A DNA stretch of 64,000 nucleotides from positions 62,001-126,000 of the forward strand of contig NZ_LZGS01000046.1 of NCBI RefSeq assembly GCF_001690495.1. The letters are read 5' to 3'. The translations under genes and the position numbers were made by a program. This stretch comes from Gilliamella sp. App4-10 (GTDB lineage Bacteria; Pseudomonadota; Gammaproteobacteria; Enterobacterales; Orbaceae). Every line of letters starts with the position of its first letter. The first letter of the stretch is position 1. The notes below the pieces were generated by a model. It saw only the letters and a program-made list of their open reading frames with translations. It made no database searches and was not told where the DNA came from. This document shows positions 9,723 to 18,105 of the stretch, piece by piece.

Positions 9723-10073
9723 ATGATGACAATAATACAAATTGATCTAGATGATCGGTGGCCTGAAGCTGTGATTCATAATAATGTCATTTATTACGCC
9801 TATGATCTTGCTGATCTTAAAAATGATACTTGTATATAAACCAAAAGTGCATTAGCTGAAATCGGCAAAATATTGGCTAGCGCTAACAGCAATAAATCGC
9901 GTATTGGATGCAACGTTATTTTTAATCAATAAAAGTGTCTTTACTGCAATGAGCAAAGAATAAAATGGAGGGTTGGTATAAGACACTAAACCAGTAGGTT
10001 GTGTAGTATAAGCAAGGTTAATGAAAAAGGAACCTATATCGACATTCAAATCGAGGCTGCAATAAAAGCTTAA
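9723..10073 (+). pseudogene. yoaB: Decayed yoaB (RidA/YjgF family) pseudogene
   Basis: A good ribosome binding site (AAGGAAA) and ATG at 9723/9726 start a reading that matches E. coli YoaB from memory: TIIQIDLDDRWPEAVIHNN aligns with TIVRIDAEARWSDVVIHNN. A TAA interrupts at 9837, then the same frame resumes as KSALAEIGKILASANSNKS. A shift to the +1 frame near 9925 gives KSVFTAMSKE, then stops where family members have Trp or Gln, then ARLM. The original frame returns at 10029 as GTYIDIQIEAAIKA and ends at 10073. Two frameshifts and at least four stops rule out function. Intact RidA-family proteins remove reactive enamines/imines. Confidence 0.85.
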
Positions 10074-10082
10074 CTTTTCCAT

Positions 10083-10111
10083 TACCGCCGGTACTATTCG
10101 GCGGTATTTTT
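10083..10111 (+). terminator. Rho-independent terminator after the yoaB remnant
   Basis: A perfect 8-bp stem, TACCGCCG / CGGCGGTA, with loop GTACTATT, is followed by five T. It starts 10 bp after the yoaB pseudogene stop and probably ends the uvrB-side transcripts. Confidence 0.85.
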
Positions 10112-10190
10112 ATAATTATATCACTCGTATCAGGCGTATTTAGTGGCAAGAGGTAAAATCCTTACTATCCCAATTAACTCATTTTTGGTG

Positions 10191-10231
10191 TATACTTTAC
10201 ACACATCCTATTTTAATTGTTCAAACATTTG
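10191..10231 (+). promoter_or_regulatory. Putative purEK promoter -10 and PurR-like operator
   Basis: TATACT at 10191-10196 is a good -10 hexamer; no convincing -35 is visible 17 bp upstream. CAAACATTTG at 10222-10231 matches 9 of 10 core positions of the PurR operator (CAAACGTTTG) and sits immediately before the purE ATG, where repression is expected. The outer arms of the operator match poorly. No Shine-Dalgarno sequence is seen before purE, because the operator-like sequence occupies that place. Confidence 0.4.
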
Positions 10232-10233
10232 TC

Positions 10234-10734
10234 ATGCACACTCAACCTAAAATTGCGATTGTCATGGGTTCTAAGACTGATTGGGCTACCATGCAATATG
10301 CTGCCGATATTCTTGATGCATTGATTATTCCCTATCATGTTGAAATCGTTTCTGCTCACCGTACCCCCGATAAGTTATTTCGCTTTGCTGAAGATGCTAA
10401 GCCAAAAGGTTTTGAGGTAATCATAGCTGGTGCGGGTGGTGCAGCTCATCTACCTGGCATGTTAGCTGCTAAAACATTAGTTCCCGTGTTAGGTGTTCCC
10501 GTGCAAAGTGCCGCACTAAATGGCATAGATAGTCTCTATTCTATCGTTCAAATGCCGAAAGGGATTCCGGTTGGTTGTTTAGCAATCGGTAAGTCTGGCG
10601 CAGCTAACGCGGCATTACTTGCTGCGCAGATTCTTGCTTTACATGATAGAGATATTTATCAACGCTTATCAACATGGCGATTAACTCAAACTGATGAGGT
10701 ATTAAATCAGCCTGATCCAAGAGTGAATGCATAA
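10234..10734 (+). CDS. purE: N5-carboxyaminoimidazole ribonucleotide mutase PurE
   Basis: Converts N5-CAIR to CAIR in de novo purine synthesis, acting after PurK. Class I PurE features are clear: [10 protein letters not shown] near residue 12 with the catalytic Ser, SAHRTPDKL near 40 with the catalytic His, [12 protein letters not shown] near 70, and [12 protein letters not shown]. 166 residues, as in enterobacteria. The last bases overlap the possible upstream ATG of purK, and the genes form an operon. Confidence 0.97.
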   Translation: MHTQPKIAIVMGSKTDWATMQYAADILDALIIPYHVEIVSAHRTPDKLFRFAEDAKPKGFEVIIAGAGGAAHLPGMLAAKTLVPVLGVPVQSAALNGIDSLYSIVQMPKGIPVGCLAIGKSGAANAALLAAQILALHDRDIYQRLSTWRLTQTDEVLNQPDPRVNA

Positions 10735-10735
10735 C

Positions 10736-11812
10736 ATGAAACTTCAATCTGTTTGTGTACTGGGGAACGGCCAATTAGGGCGAATGCTTAAGCAAGCTGG
10801 TGAACCATTAGGTATTAAGGTCTATCCAGTTGGACAGGATGTCGATCCGACAGTTATTCCATATCAACAGTCGGTAATAACAGCTGAAATTGAACGATGG
10901 TCTGATACCCCATTTACACAGATTTTAGCCAAGCATCCCCATTTTATCAATCGGGATGTTTTTCCACTTATTGCTGACCGTTTAACTCAAAAACAGCTGT
11001 TTGATGAATTTGGCTTACCTACAGCTAAATGGTTTGCGCTTAATCATCCCCAAGATTGGCCAAAGTTATTTGGTGAGCTGGGTGATCTATTAATTGTTAA
11101 ACGCAGAACGGGTGGGTATGACGGACGAGGGCAATGGCGTATTGTTATGAATAACCCAATAATTGTACCTGATGAAATCTATCAAAACGCCATTGTTGAA
11201 CAGGCCATTCCATTTGAGAAAGAGATGTCATTAGTGGGTGCGCGTAATGCAAAAGGTGAAACAGTATTTTATCCACTTACTAATAACTTCCACCAAGATG
11301 GTATATTAAAAATAAGTGTTGTACGACCGAACGAATCCCCTTCATTACAAATAAAAGCTGAGCAAATGCTATCTGCCATCATGCATAAATTAAATTATAT
11401 TGGCGTAATGGCAATGGAGTGCTTTATTGTTGGTGAAGAGTTATTGATCAACGAACTTGCTCCTCGTGTACATAATAGCGGGCATTGGACGCAAAATGGT
11501 GCTTCGATAAGCCAATTTGAATTGCATCTACGTGCAATATTAGGATTACCACTCCCTAAGCCTGATGTCTTTGCGCCATCGATTATGGTCAACTTAATTG
11601 GTACAGAATTAAATCTTAATTGGCTATCTATTAATTTAGTTCATCTACATTGGTATGAAAAAGAAGTTAGAGTAGGGCGCAAAGTAGGGCATTTAAATTT
11701 AACTCATAACCAATCAAATAAACTGTTAGAAGCATTAGAGGATTTAGTACCGCTATTACCTAATGATTATCAAAAAAGTATTGAATGGGCAAAACAAAAA
11801 TTAACGATTTAA
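10736..11812 (+). CDS. purK: N5-carboxyaminoimidazole ribonucleotide synthase PurK
   Basis: ATP-grasp enzyme that carboxylates AIR to N5-CAIR, feeding PurE. The N-terminal biotin-carboxylase-like fold starts VCVLGNGQLGRMLKQAGEPLG; ATP-grasp residues appear in IVKRRTGGYDGRGQW near 120, and the metal/substrate site is in INELAPRVHNSGHWTQNG near 240. I chose ATG 10736, one base after the purE stop, because E. coli PurK begins at the equivalent Met; another ATG lies in frame at 10727. It is followed by dgt after 41 bp, possibly in the same transcript. Confidence 0.96.
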   Translation: MKLQSVCVLGNGQLGRMLKQAGEPLGIKVYPVGQDVDPTVIPYQQSVITAEIERWSDTPFTQILAKHPHFINRDVFPLIADRLTQKQLFDEFGLPTAKWFALNHPQDWPKLFGELGDLLIVKRRTGGYDGRGQWRIVMNNPIIVPDEIYQNAIVEQAIPFEKEMSLVGARNAKGETVFYPLTNNFHQDGILKISVVRPNESPSLQIKAEQMLSAIMHKLNYIGVMAMECFIVGEELLINELAPRVHNSGHWTQNGASISQFELHLRAILGLPLPKPDVFAPSIMVNLIGTELNLNWLSINLVHLHWYEKEVRVGRKVGHLNLTHNQSNKLLEALEDLVPLLPNDYQKSIEWAKQKLTI

Positions 11813-11853
11813 GAGCCTAAATCAATTCAGGTGATTAAATTAAGGATGGAGCT

Positions 11854-13341
11854 ATGATCAACTTTAATCAAAAAATCAATTATCAACGTTATGCTAGCAA
11901 ACAGCGTGACCCCCCATCTGATGAGTACTCAATAGTATGTTGTTTTGAAAGCGATCGTGGACGCATCATAAACTCAGCCGCCATTCGTCGCCTACAACAA
12001 AAAACGCAAGTTTTCCCATTAGAACGTAATTCTGTGGTCAGAACAAGACTAACTCATTCTATGGAAGTACAACAAGTGGGCCGTTACATTGTCAAAGAAA
12101 TCAACAGCGGCCTAGGCAAAGCTGGAAAATTAGAAGAATATGGGCTTGATAATTGTATAATGGTGATTGAAAGCTTAGTTGAAATGGCCTGTTTAATGCA
12201 CGATATAGGTAATCCGCCGTTTGGTCATTTTGGTGAAACCGCTATTAATAAATGGTTTACACAACGCTTAGGTCTTGGCAAATCGACAGTTTATCCAGTG
12301 CTTGAAAGCAATGATAACGATGATGACCAAATAAAAGAACTTAAAACCAAAATTCGCCAAGATTTATCAAATTTTGAAGGTAACGCCCAAGCAATTCGTT
12401 TAGTGCATACTATATTACGCCTCAATTTAACTTATTCACAAATTGCCTCGATTCTGAAATATTCTAGACCAGCTTATTGGTCTAAGCCGGTGCCAGTTAA
12501 ATTTTCTTATTTAATGAAAAAACCGGGCTATTATTTATCAGAAGAACCATTTATTAAAGAACTTTATAAACAACTTGATATCAAACCATTTCATCGTTAT
12601 CCATTAACTTACATTATGGAGGCTGCCGATGATATCTCATACTGTATTGCCGATCTTGAAGATGCGGTTGAAAAGAAAATCTTAACCGCAAAACAGCTTT
12701 ACTCATATTTAGCTGAGGAATGGGGACCGATTACAAAAGGTGATCTGTTTGATACTGTTGTCAATGACTCTTACAAAAAACTAGAGGAAAATGAATACAA
12801 TGCAATCGGCATCGATCAATTTTTTATGTACTTACGCGTCAATACCATTGGCAAGCTGGTACCGCACGCAGCCGAACGATTTATTGAAAATATTGAAGAA
12901 ATTTATGACGGGGATTTTGATCATGCCTTACTTGAAGATCATGGTGCCGAATATAAATTACTCAATATTTTTAAAACAGTGGGATCTAAGCATATATTTA
13001 ATCATGAGTCGATCGAAAATATTGAACTGCAAGGATACCGAATTATTAGCGGATTGCTCGATATTTATAGCCCACTGCTTGATATGTCATCTGATGACTT
13101 TTTAAAGTTGGTTGGAGATGAATATCACAAAGATTATCTCATTGAAACGCGCTTATATCATAAATTATCATCAAAGCATTGTGTCGCTTATAAACAAGCA
13201 ATTAGCAAACTGCATAAAGATAACACAGATTATGATTGCAAGGAATTTTATTACCGGTGTCGCTTATTACAAGATTATATTAGCGGGATGACTGATCACT
13301 TTGCTTATGACGAATATCGCAAGCTAATGGTGACATTCTAA
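11854..13341 (+). CDS. dgt: dGTP triphosphohydrolase Dgt
   Basis: HD-domain enzyme splitting dGTP into deoxyguanosine and tripolyphosphate. The metal ligands are visible in order: [10 protein letters not shown] (His near 69), [16 protein letters not shown] (HD near 117) and [16 protein letters not shown] (Asp near 270). The 495 residues are close to E. coli Dgt (505), which fits the enterobacterial rather than the shorter dGTPase type. A strong AAGGATGGAG ribosome binding site precedes the ATG at 11854. It may be cotranscribed with purEK. Confidence 0.95.
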   Translation: MINFNQKINYQRYASKQRDPPSDEYSIVCCFESDRGRIINSAAIRRLQQKTQVFPLERNSVVRTRLTHSMEVQQVGRYIVKEINSGLGKAGKLEEYGLDNCIMVIESLVEMACLMHDIGNPPFGHFGETAINKWFTQRLGLGKSTVYPVLESNDNDDDQIKELKTKIRQDLSNFEGNAQAIRLVHTILRLNLTYSQIASILKYSRPAYWSKPVPVKFSYLMKKPGYYLSEEPFIKELYKQLDIKPFHRYPLTYIMEAADDISYCIADLEDAVEKKILTAKQLYSYLAEEWGPITKGDLFDTVVNDSYKKLEENEYNAIGIDQFFMYLRVNTIGKLVPHAAERFIENIEEIYDGDFDHALLEDHGAEYKLLNIFKTVGSKHIFNHESIENIELQGYRIISGLLDIYSPLLDMSSDDFLKLVGDEYHKDYLIETRLYHKLSSKHCVAYKQAISKLHKDNTDYDCKEFYYRCRLLQDYISGMTDHFAYDEYRKLMVTF

Positions 13342-13384
13342 CTCGTAGAAATTGATTAATAGCTGGCACTAATAATACGCATTA

Positions 13385-13399
13385 GCACCATATTAGTGC
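13385..13399. promoter_or_regulatory. NtrC (GlnG) enhancer site for glnK-amtB
   Basis: GCAC-CATATTA-GTGC is a perfect GCAC-N7-GTGC dyad, the core of the NtrC consensus. A weaker half-matching copy (GCAC-N7-ACGC) lies at 13366-13380. The good site is about 165 bp upstream of the sigma-54 promoter, within the normal enhancer range. Confidence 0.8.
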
Positions 13400-13552
13400 A
13401 CTATAAGATAATCATATATTCAAAAAAATCTTAATTACTAATATTTTTATTTAGACAAACTATACGACTAAGCCTAAATTTTTAGAGCAACTGCCTTCTA
13501 TTTTCTTTTATAAATTTTGCTTCAATAACTCCATTTAATACAAGTTATTTTT

Positions 13553-13568
13553 TGGCATGCTCTTTGCA
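13553..13568 (+). promoter_or_regulatory. Sigma-54 promoter of glnK-amtB
   Basis: TGGCATGCTCTTTGCA matches the -24/-12 consensus TGGCAC-N5-TTGCA, with GG and GC at the required spacing. It lies 40 bp before the glnK start. Together with the NtrC site it shows nitrogen-limitation control and implies RpoN and NtrC elsewhere in the genome. Confidence 0.9.
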
Positions 13569-13607
13569 TCATTTATTTTGTAATCTCATATTTATTAGGA
13601 GCGATTG

Positions 13608-13946
13608 ATGAAACTAGTCACCGTAGTTATAAAACCGTTCAAATTAGAAGAAGTTCGAGAAGCTTTATCCGACATAGGTATCACTGGATTAACCGTTACC
13701 GAAGTCAAAGGTTTTGGACGACAAAAAGGCCATGCAGAGCTATATCGTGGCGCCGAATATAATGTCAATTTTCTACCTAAAGTTAAAATTGACTTAGCCA
13801 TTAGTGACGATCAGCTTGACGAAGTCATTAGTACCGTGGCTAAAGCAGCACATACGGGCAAAATTGGCGATGGTAAAATTTTTGTCTCTACAATTGAGCA
13901 TGTAGTACGTATACGTACTGGAGAAATCGATGACACAGCACTGTAA
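13608..13946 (+). CDS. glnK: Nitrogen regulatory P-II protein GlnK
   Basis: Trimeric signal protein that blocks AmtB when nitrogen is plentiful and is uridylylated by GlnD when it is scarce. The 112 residues match E. coli GlnK closely. The T-loop GAEYNVNFLPK contains the uridylylation site Tyr51, and the B-loop TGKIGDGKIFV is intact. AGGAG at 13598 positions ATG 13608 as the start; a TTG three bases earlier is in frame but too close. GlnK rather than GlnB is supported by the sigma-54 promoter and by amtB 21 bp downstream. Confidence 0.97.
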   Translation: MKLVTVVIKPFKLEEVREALSDIGITGLTVTEVKGFGRQKGHAELYRGAEYNVNFLPKVKIDLAISDDQLDEVISTVAKAAHTGKIGDGKIFVSTIEHVVRIRTGEIDDTAL

Positions 13947-13967
13947 CTTACTGTCAAGGATATCGTT

Positions 13968-15248
13968 ATGTTGAAAAAATTTATTTTTTCTTTAGCTATT
14001 TTATTTTCAAGTTCTGCTTTTGCTGATGAAGCCGGCATAGTTGATAAAGCCGATAATGGATTTATGATGATCTGTACTGCCTTAGTACTTTTTATGTCTG
14101 TGCCTGGTATTGCTCTGTTTTATGGCGGTTTATTACGTTCCAAAAACGTGTTATCGATGTTATCTCAAGTCCTTGTCACCTTTTCGCTCATAACTGTGTT
14201 ATGGATTGTTTATGGTTATTCACTTACTTTTGGTGAAGGTAACTGGTTTTATGGCAACTTTAACCACCTCCTATTAATGGGTATTGGTATTAAGGATGTG
14301 TCGGGATCGATCTATGAACTCATTTGGGTGGCATTTCAGGGATCATTTGCTTGTATTACCTGTTGCTTAATTCTAGGTGCCTTCGCAGAAAGAATGCGCT
14401 TTTCAGCTGTATTAAGCTTTATGGCGTTATGGTTTACATTTTCGTACATTCCCATGGCACACATGGTATGGGGGGGCGGAATTTTGGGCGATGAAGGTGC
14501 GCTTGATTTTGCTGGTGGTACGGTTGTGCATATTAATGCGGCAATTGCTGGAATTGTCGGTGCTTATTTAATTAAAAATCGTCTTGGTTATAACCGTGAG
14601 CCACTAAAACCATTTAACTTACCTTATGTCTATCTTGGCGCAGCAATTCTTTATATTGGTTGGTTTGGTTTTAACGCAGGATCATCAACGCATGCTGATG
14701 AAATTGCAGGTTTAGCCTTTATTAATACTATTGCAGCAACATCTGCTGCGGTTTTAGCTTGGACATTAGCTGAATGGGTTTTACGAGGCAAACCATCATG
14801 CCTAGGTTCAGCATCAGGTGTAATAGCAGGGTTAGTTGGCGTAACACCCGCAGCAGGCTTTGTTGGTGTAGGTGGAGCTATGTTAATTGGGCTTATTTGT
14901 GGTTTTGCTGGTGTCTGGGGGGTATCAACACTCAAAAGAATTCTACAAGTTGATGATACCTGTGATGTATTTGGCGTACATGGTGTATGTGGCATTGTGG
15001 GCTGTATTTTAACCGGCATATTTGCATCAAAATCATTAGGTGGTATTGGTTATGCCGAAGGCATTATTATGATAAGCCAAGTCGGGATTCAATTAATGAG
15101 CATTATAACGTGTGTAATTTGGACAGCAGTTATTTCTTTTGTTGCTTATAAAATTGCAGATCTTTGTGTTGGCTTGCGTGTTTCAGAGGAGCATGAGCGA
15201 GAAGGCTTAGATATTAACAGTCACGGCGAAAGTGCATTTAATAGTTAA
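13968..15248 (+). CDS. amtB: Ammonium transporter AmtB
   Basis: Trimeric inner-membrane ammonium channel, regulated by GlnK. A cleavable signal peptide (MLKKFIFSLAILFSSSAFA, cut near residue 19) precedes eleven expected helices. The pore twin histidines are seen in GGTVVHINAAIAG and FGVHGVCGIVG, and the Amt signature region is DFAGGTVVHINAA. Length 426 (E. coli 428). It lies 21 bp after glnK with AAGGAT before the ATG, forming the standard glnK-amtB operon. Confidence 0.97.
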   Translation: MLKKFIFSLAILFSSSAFADEAGIVDKADNGFMMICTALVLFMSVPGIALFYGGLLRSKNVLSMLSQVLVTFSLITVLWIVYGYSLTFGEGNWFYGNFNHLLLMGIGIKDVSGSIYELIWVAFQGSFACITCCLILGAFAERMRFSAVLSFMALWFTFSYIPMAHMVWGGGILGDEGALDFAGGTVVHINAAIAGIVGAYLIKNRLGYNREPLKPFNLPYVYLGAAILYIGWFGFNAGSSTHADEIAGLAFINTIAATSAAVLAWTLAEWVLRGKPSCLGSASGVIAGLVGVTPAAGFVGVGGAMLIGLICGFAGVWGVSTLKRILQVDDTCDVFGVHGVCGIVGCILTGIFASKSLGGIGYAEGIIMISQVGIQLMSIITCVIWTAVISFVAYKIADLCVGLRVSEEHEREGLDINSHGESAFNS

Positions 15249-15308
15249 TCACTAAGTAAAATTGTTATTAATTAACTTTTACACATAAAAATGATTGAAA
15301 TGAAATAT

Positions 15309-15335
15309 AATTTACAGGGAAGAACCCTGTAAATT
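15309..15335. terminator. Stem-loop after amtB
   Basis: An 11-bp perfect stem (AATTTACAGGG / CCCTGTAAATT) with loop AAGAA lies between amtB and the convergent small gene. The T-rich tail is weak on both sides, so it may be a bidirectional terminator or an mRNA-stabilising hairpin. Confidence 0.55.
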
Positions 15336-15371
15336 ATGGCTTTTATTAATTATTGTTAAGTAAATATTTTT

Positions 15372-15848
15372 TTAATCATCCCAAAGCATAATCGCATTAT
15401 CTTCAGTTAAGATTAAAGGTGGAGCAAAAAGGTACTCTTTTACTTTAGTCGGTAAAACTTGCATATCATTAAAATTAAACTGCAATTCAGGATAAACATT
15501 AGCAATTGCTTTTATTCGAGTATTTAGTAATTCCTTTACTTTATTAGATTCTTTGGCAATAGCGAGTTCATCTTTCAGTATGCCAATTTGTTTTTTATGA
15601 TGTTCTGATTCAAATATCTCTCGAAAAACAAAAGAAAAACCTCCTTTATTATTGCCTCTATTATTATCGTGATATTCCCTATATTCAGAATGATGTAATT
15701 TAAGCTCTTTAACACGTAAGGCAATAATTTCGTCGATATGATCGGTATAATAATTTAAAGTAGGATCCAAATAAGCCAGTGTTCTATGTTCAGGTATTGA
15801 ATTATTACTATGTACTAAGGTAAATAAAGGTTTTTTATATGTCTTCAT
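15372..15848 (-). CDS. Hypothetical 158-residue protein
   Basis: I do not recognise this protein. It is soluble, without a signal peptide or membrane segment, and rich in charged residues. A predicted helical central part (EIIALRVKELKLHHSEYREYH, then EIFESEHHKKQIGILKDEL up to about residue 105) could be a coiled coil. The C terminus, LILTEDNAIMLWDD, is acidic. The start ATG at 15848 has an AGGAAGT sequence upstream on its strand. It stands alone between the amtB hairpin and a gene-free stretch, which suggests an accessory or lineage-specific gene. Confidence 0.6.
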   Translation of the reverse strand: MKTYKKPLFTLVHSNNSIPEHRTLAYLDPTLNYYTDHIDEIIALRVKELKLHHSEYREYHDNNRGNNKGGFSFVFREIFESEHHKKQIGILKDELAIAKESNKVKELLNTRIKAIANVYPELQFNFNDMQVLPTKVKEYLFAPPLILTEDNAIMLWDD

Positions 15849-17049
15849 TCTGTAACTTCCTTTTTAATTAAGATAAAAAGATAACAAGACCTTTAATAAC
15901 GAAAAGCGATTGTTACTTTTCTATGTAAAGATGTTTCAGGTTAACATAAAGCTTTAATGTTAAAATAAATAGTTAAGATATTTAATTTTATTTTCTGTTC
16001 GTTGTTCAAATTAATGGATTTAAATTTTCAAAGCACAAAAACTTAAAAAATAAAACACCATTAGTAACAACTTCTGCTTGGCAAAAACGCAATAAACTAT
16101 TGTATTTTTGCAAACAGCTAGATACTTATTATTGTCTTCTTTATTATTACTACTGGTAAGCGATACCAAATGGGAAGACAATTTGAACATACTGTGTAAT
16201 ACACTAATAATATAAAATATTTAATCATTTTCCTTGGTTAGACTATAATAAATTGTCTTATTTACTTATAAACCATGTTTAAATTTTAATCATGGGAGAT
16301 TAATCAATACTACAAAAAACTTTTACTTAATGCTTGACTAAAAAATTTCAATAGTGAATGACGGATTTATAAATAGTAACTTGATGTCATTTCAGAATAT
16401 TCATTATTTTTTAATGATACATTTATTTTGGGGAGGTCAATAATGTTGTTAGAAATAATTTTTTTGTTAAAGATTCTTCCTGAAATCTCATAAATACATA
16501 CAAGGTAAAGATGAGGAATCTATCACAATAATTTTTATTTTTTTATTGCTAATGTTTTAAAAATAGTAAAATTTATAAAATCACTTATTTTTGGGCTAAA
16601 CATTAGCAATGTTGGTTAAAGGTTTACAAGATGTTTATAGATATGGTGATGATAGACTAGCTTTTCAATACCTTTAAGCATCATTACTTCTCTTTTGCAA
16701 TTTTACCAAATAAACCCCAATAACTATCTGTATCAATTAAAGTGAAGTAAATACTTTATAAAAATAAACCAATTAAAAAATTCAGATGTCTTTTATGGTT
16801 TTAAATAACAGATAATGTTTTACTTCACATTATTATTAAATCAAAATACCAACGTTATTAGAAGTTTTTGTTAAGTATTTGACAAATGATTAATATTGAC
16901 CTTAAGATGAACTAGATTGATTCAAAAATGTGACATAGCTCAAGAATGTTAAATTTTAAACAGATAGAACAATAAATTTGTTTGGAGATGTAAGTTTGAG
17001 TGTCTTAGATTATCTATTATTTTTTAAGGCGCGCCAGGGAGAGTAAATA
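15849..17049. other. Gene-free AT-rich stretch of 1.2 kb
   Basis: No ORF longer than about 40 codons is convincing in either direction. It contains a 13-bp inverted repeat (ATTGCTAATGTTT 16545-16557 with its complement at 16598-16610) and weaker pairs at 16131/16174 (9 bp) and 16742/16819 (10 bp). A GGGGAGG box at 16430 precedes a 16-codon ORF at 16443-16493, and a 23-codon ORF lies at 16609. The stretch ends at the dsdC-like gene, whose target genes would normally be found here. I see no clear dsdX or dsdA remnant. Confidence 0.5.
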
Positions 17050-17994
17050 ATGTACTATGGGACCAAATTTAAGTTTTTAAATAAAAATCGCATTATTAAT
17101 CGTTATCAATTAGCAAAATTATATACCTTCGAATCAGTAGCACGTCATTTATCATTCGCATTAGCCGCAGAAGAGCTTTGTATAAGCCCTAGTGCAGTGA
17201 GTCATCAAATTAATAAATTAGAAGAAGAGCTCGATATTAAACTTTTTAAACGGTTTCATCGGCGCATTGAACTCACTCACGATGGTAAGAATTTATTTAA
17301 TGTAGTTAAAAAATCGTTTAATAGTTTGAATCAAGAAATATTAGAAATTAAAAATCAAGAACTCTCAAATCAATTAACCATTTATTCAAGTTCGGCTTTT
17401 ACACAAGCGTGGTTAATTCCAAAATTATCACAATTTGCAAGACAATATCCCTTCATTTCGTTAAATGTCTTATCCGGAAACAAAGTTATCAATTTTAATC
17501 AACATCGTATTGATTTAGCCATATATTATAATGATCTTGATAATGGTGATCTTAGTTGTGATCACCTAATGGATGAAACAATCGTACCAGTTTGTAGCCC
17601 TTATTATGCAGAGCAGCATAATTTATATAATAACGTCGATAATTTAAAACACTGCGTTTTATTACATGACAATCAAAATAATGGCTACGATTCTAACTTT
17701 GATGAATGGAACAATTGGGGGAATTATTATTCCTTAAGTTATGACTTTAACATACTGCAAAATATCTTTTTTGATCGTTTTGATTATGCAGTTGCGGCTG
17801 CGATTAACCATGTGGGGCTTGCCATGGGGAGAAAGCAAGTTATTGGCAAGTATCTAAAATCAGAACAATTAGTAACACCATTTGCCGAAATGGAAGCGCC
17901 GTGTTCAAAACGTTATTATATTTGCAAATCAAAAGGCAAGCATAACCCGAAAGCCGATATTTTTATTCAATGGTTAAAACATTACTTCCAATGA
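17050..17994 (+). CDS. dsdC: LysR-family regulator resembling DsdC
   Basis: LysR-type regulator: winged helix near residues 20-80 (SFALAAEELCISPSAVSHQINKLEEEL) and a substrate-binding domain to 314. Similarity to E. coli DsdC, the D-serine deaminase activator, extends over the whole length from memory: ARHxSFALAAEEL, LFKRFHRRIELTHDGK, LNQEILEIKNQELS, LMDETIVPVCSPYYAEQH and AMGRK all have counterparts. The start follows AGGGAGAG. No dsdX or dsdA is adjacent; the neighbours are a 1.2-kb gene-free stretch and a convergent EamA transporter. It may therefore regulate distant genes or have a different ligand. Confidence 0.75.
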   Translation: MYYGTKFKFLNKNRIINRYQLAKLYTFESVARHLSFALAAEELCISPSAVSHQINKLEEELDIKLFKRFHRRIELTHDGKNLFNVVKKSFNSLNQEILEIKNQELSNQLTIYSSSAFTQAWLIPKLSQFARQYPFISLNVLSGNKVINFNQHRIDLAIYYNDLDNGDLSCDHLMDETIVPVCSPYYAEQHNLYNNVDNLKHCVLLHDNQNNGYDSNFDEWNNWGNYYSLSYDFNILQNIFFDRFDYAVAAAINHVGLAMGRKQVIGKYLKSEQLVTPFAEMEAPCSKRYYICKSKGKHNPKADIFIQWLKHYFQ

Positions 17995-18105
17995 ACTAAA
18001 GGAATTTATATTGGATTGAAAACAAATAGCAATTAAATTTGAATTGAAATCACTAAAAATACAATAAAAGGCAGGATTATTCCCACCTTCTAATCTAGAA
18101 CTAAC

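Noticed and set aside
9852-10082. 76-codon minus-strand frame downstream of uvrB
   Set aside because: It lies antisense to the yoaB pseudogene, has no ribosome binding site and resembles no protein; the plus-strand RidA similarity explains the sequence.
16443-16493. 16-codon ORF with a strong GGGGAGG box
   Set aside because: Too short and without homology or context to call a gene, although the ribosome binding site is striking.
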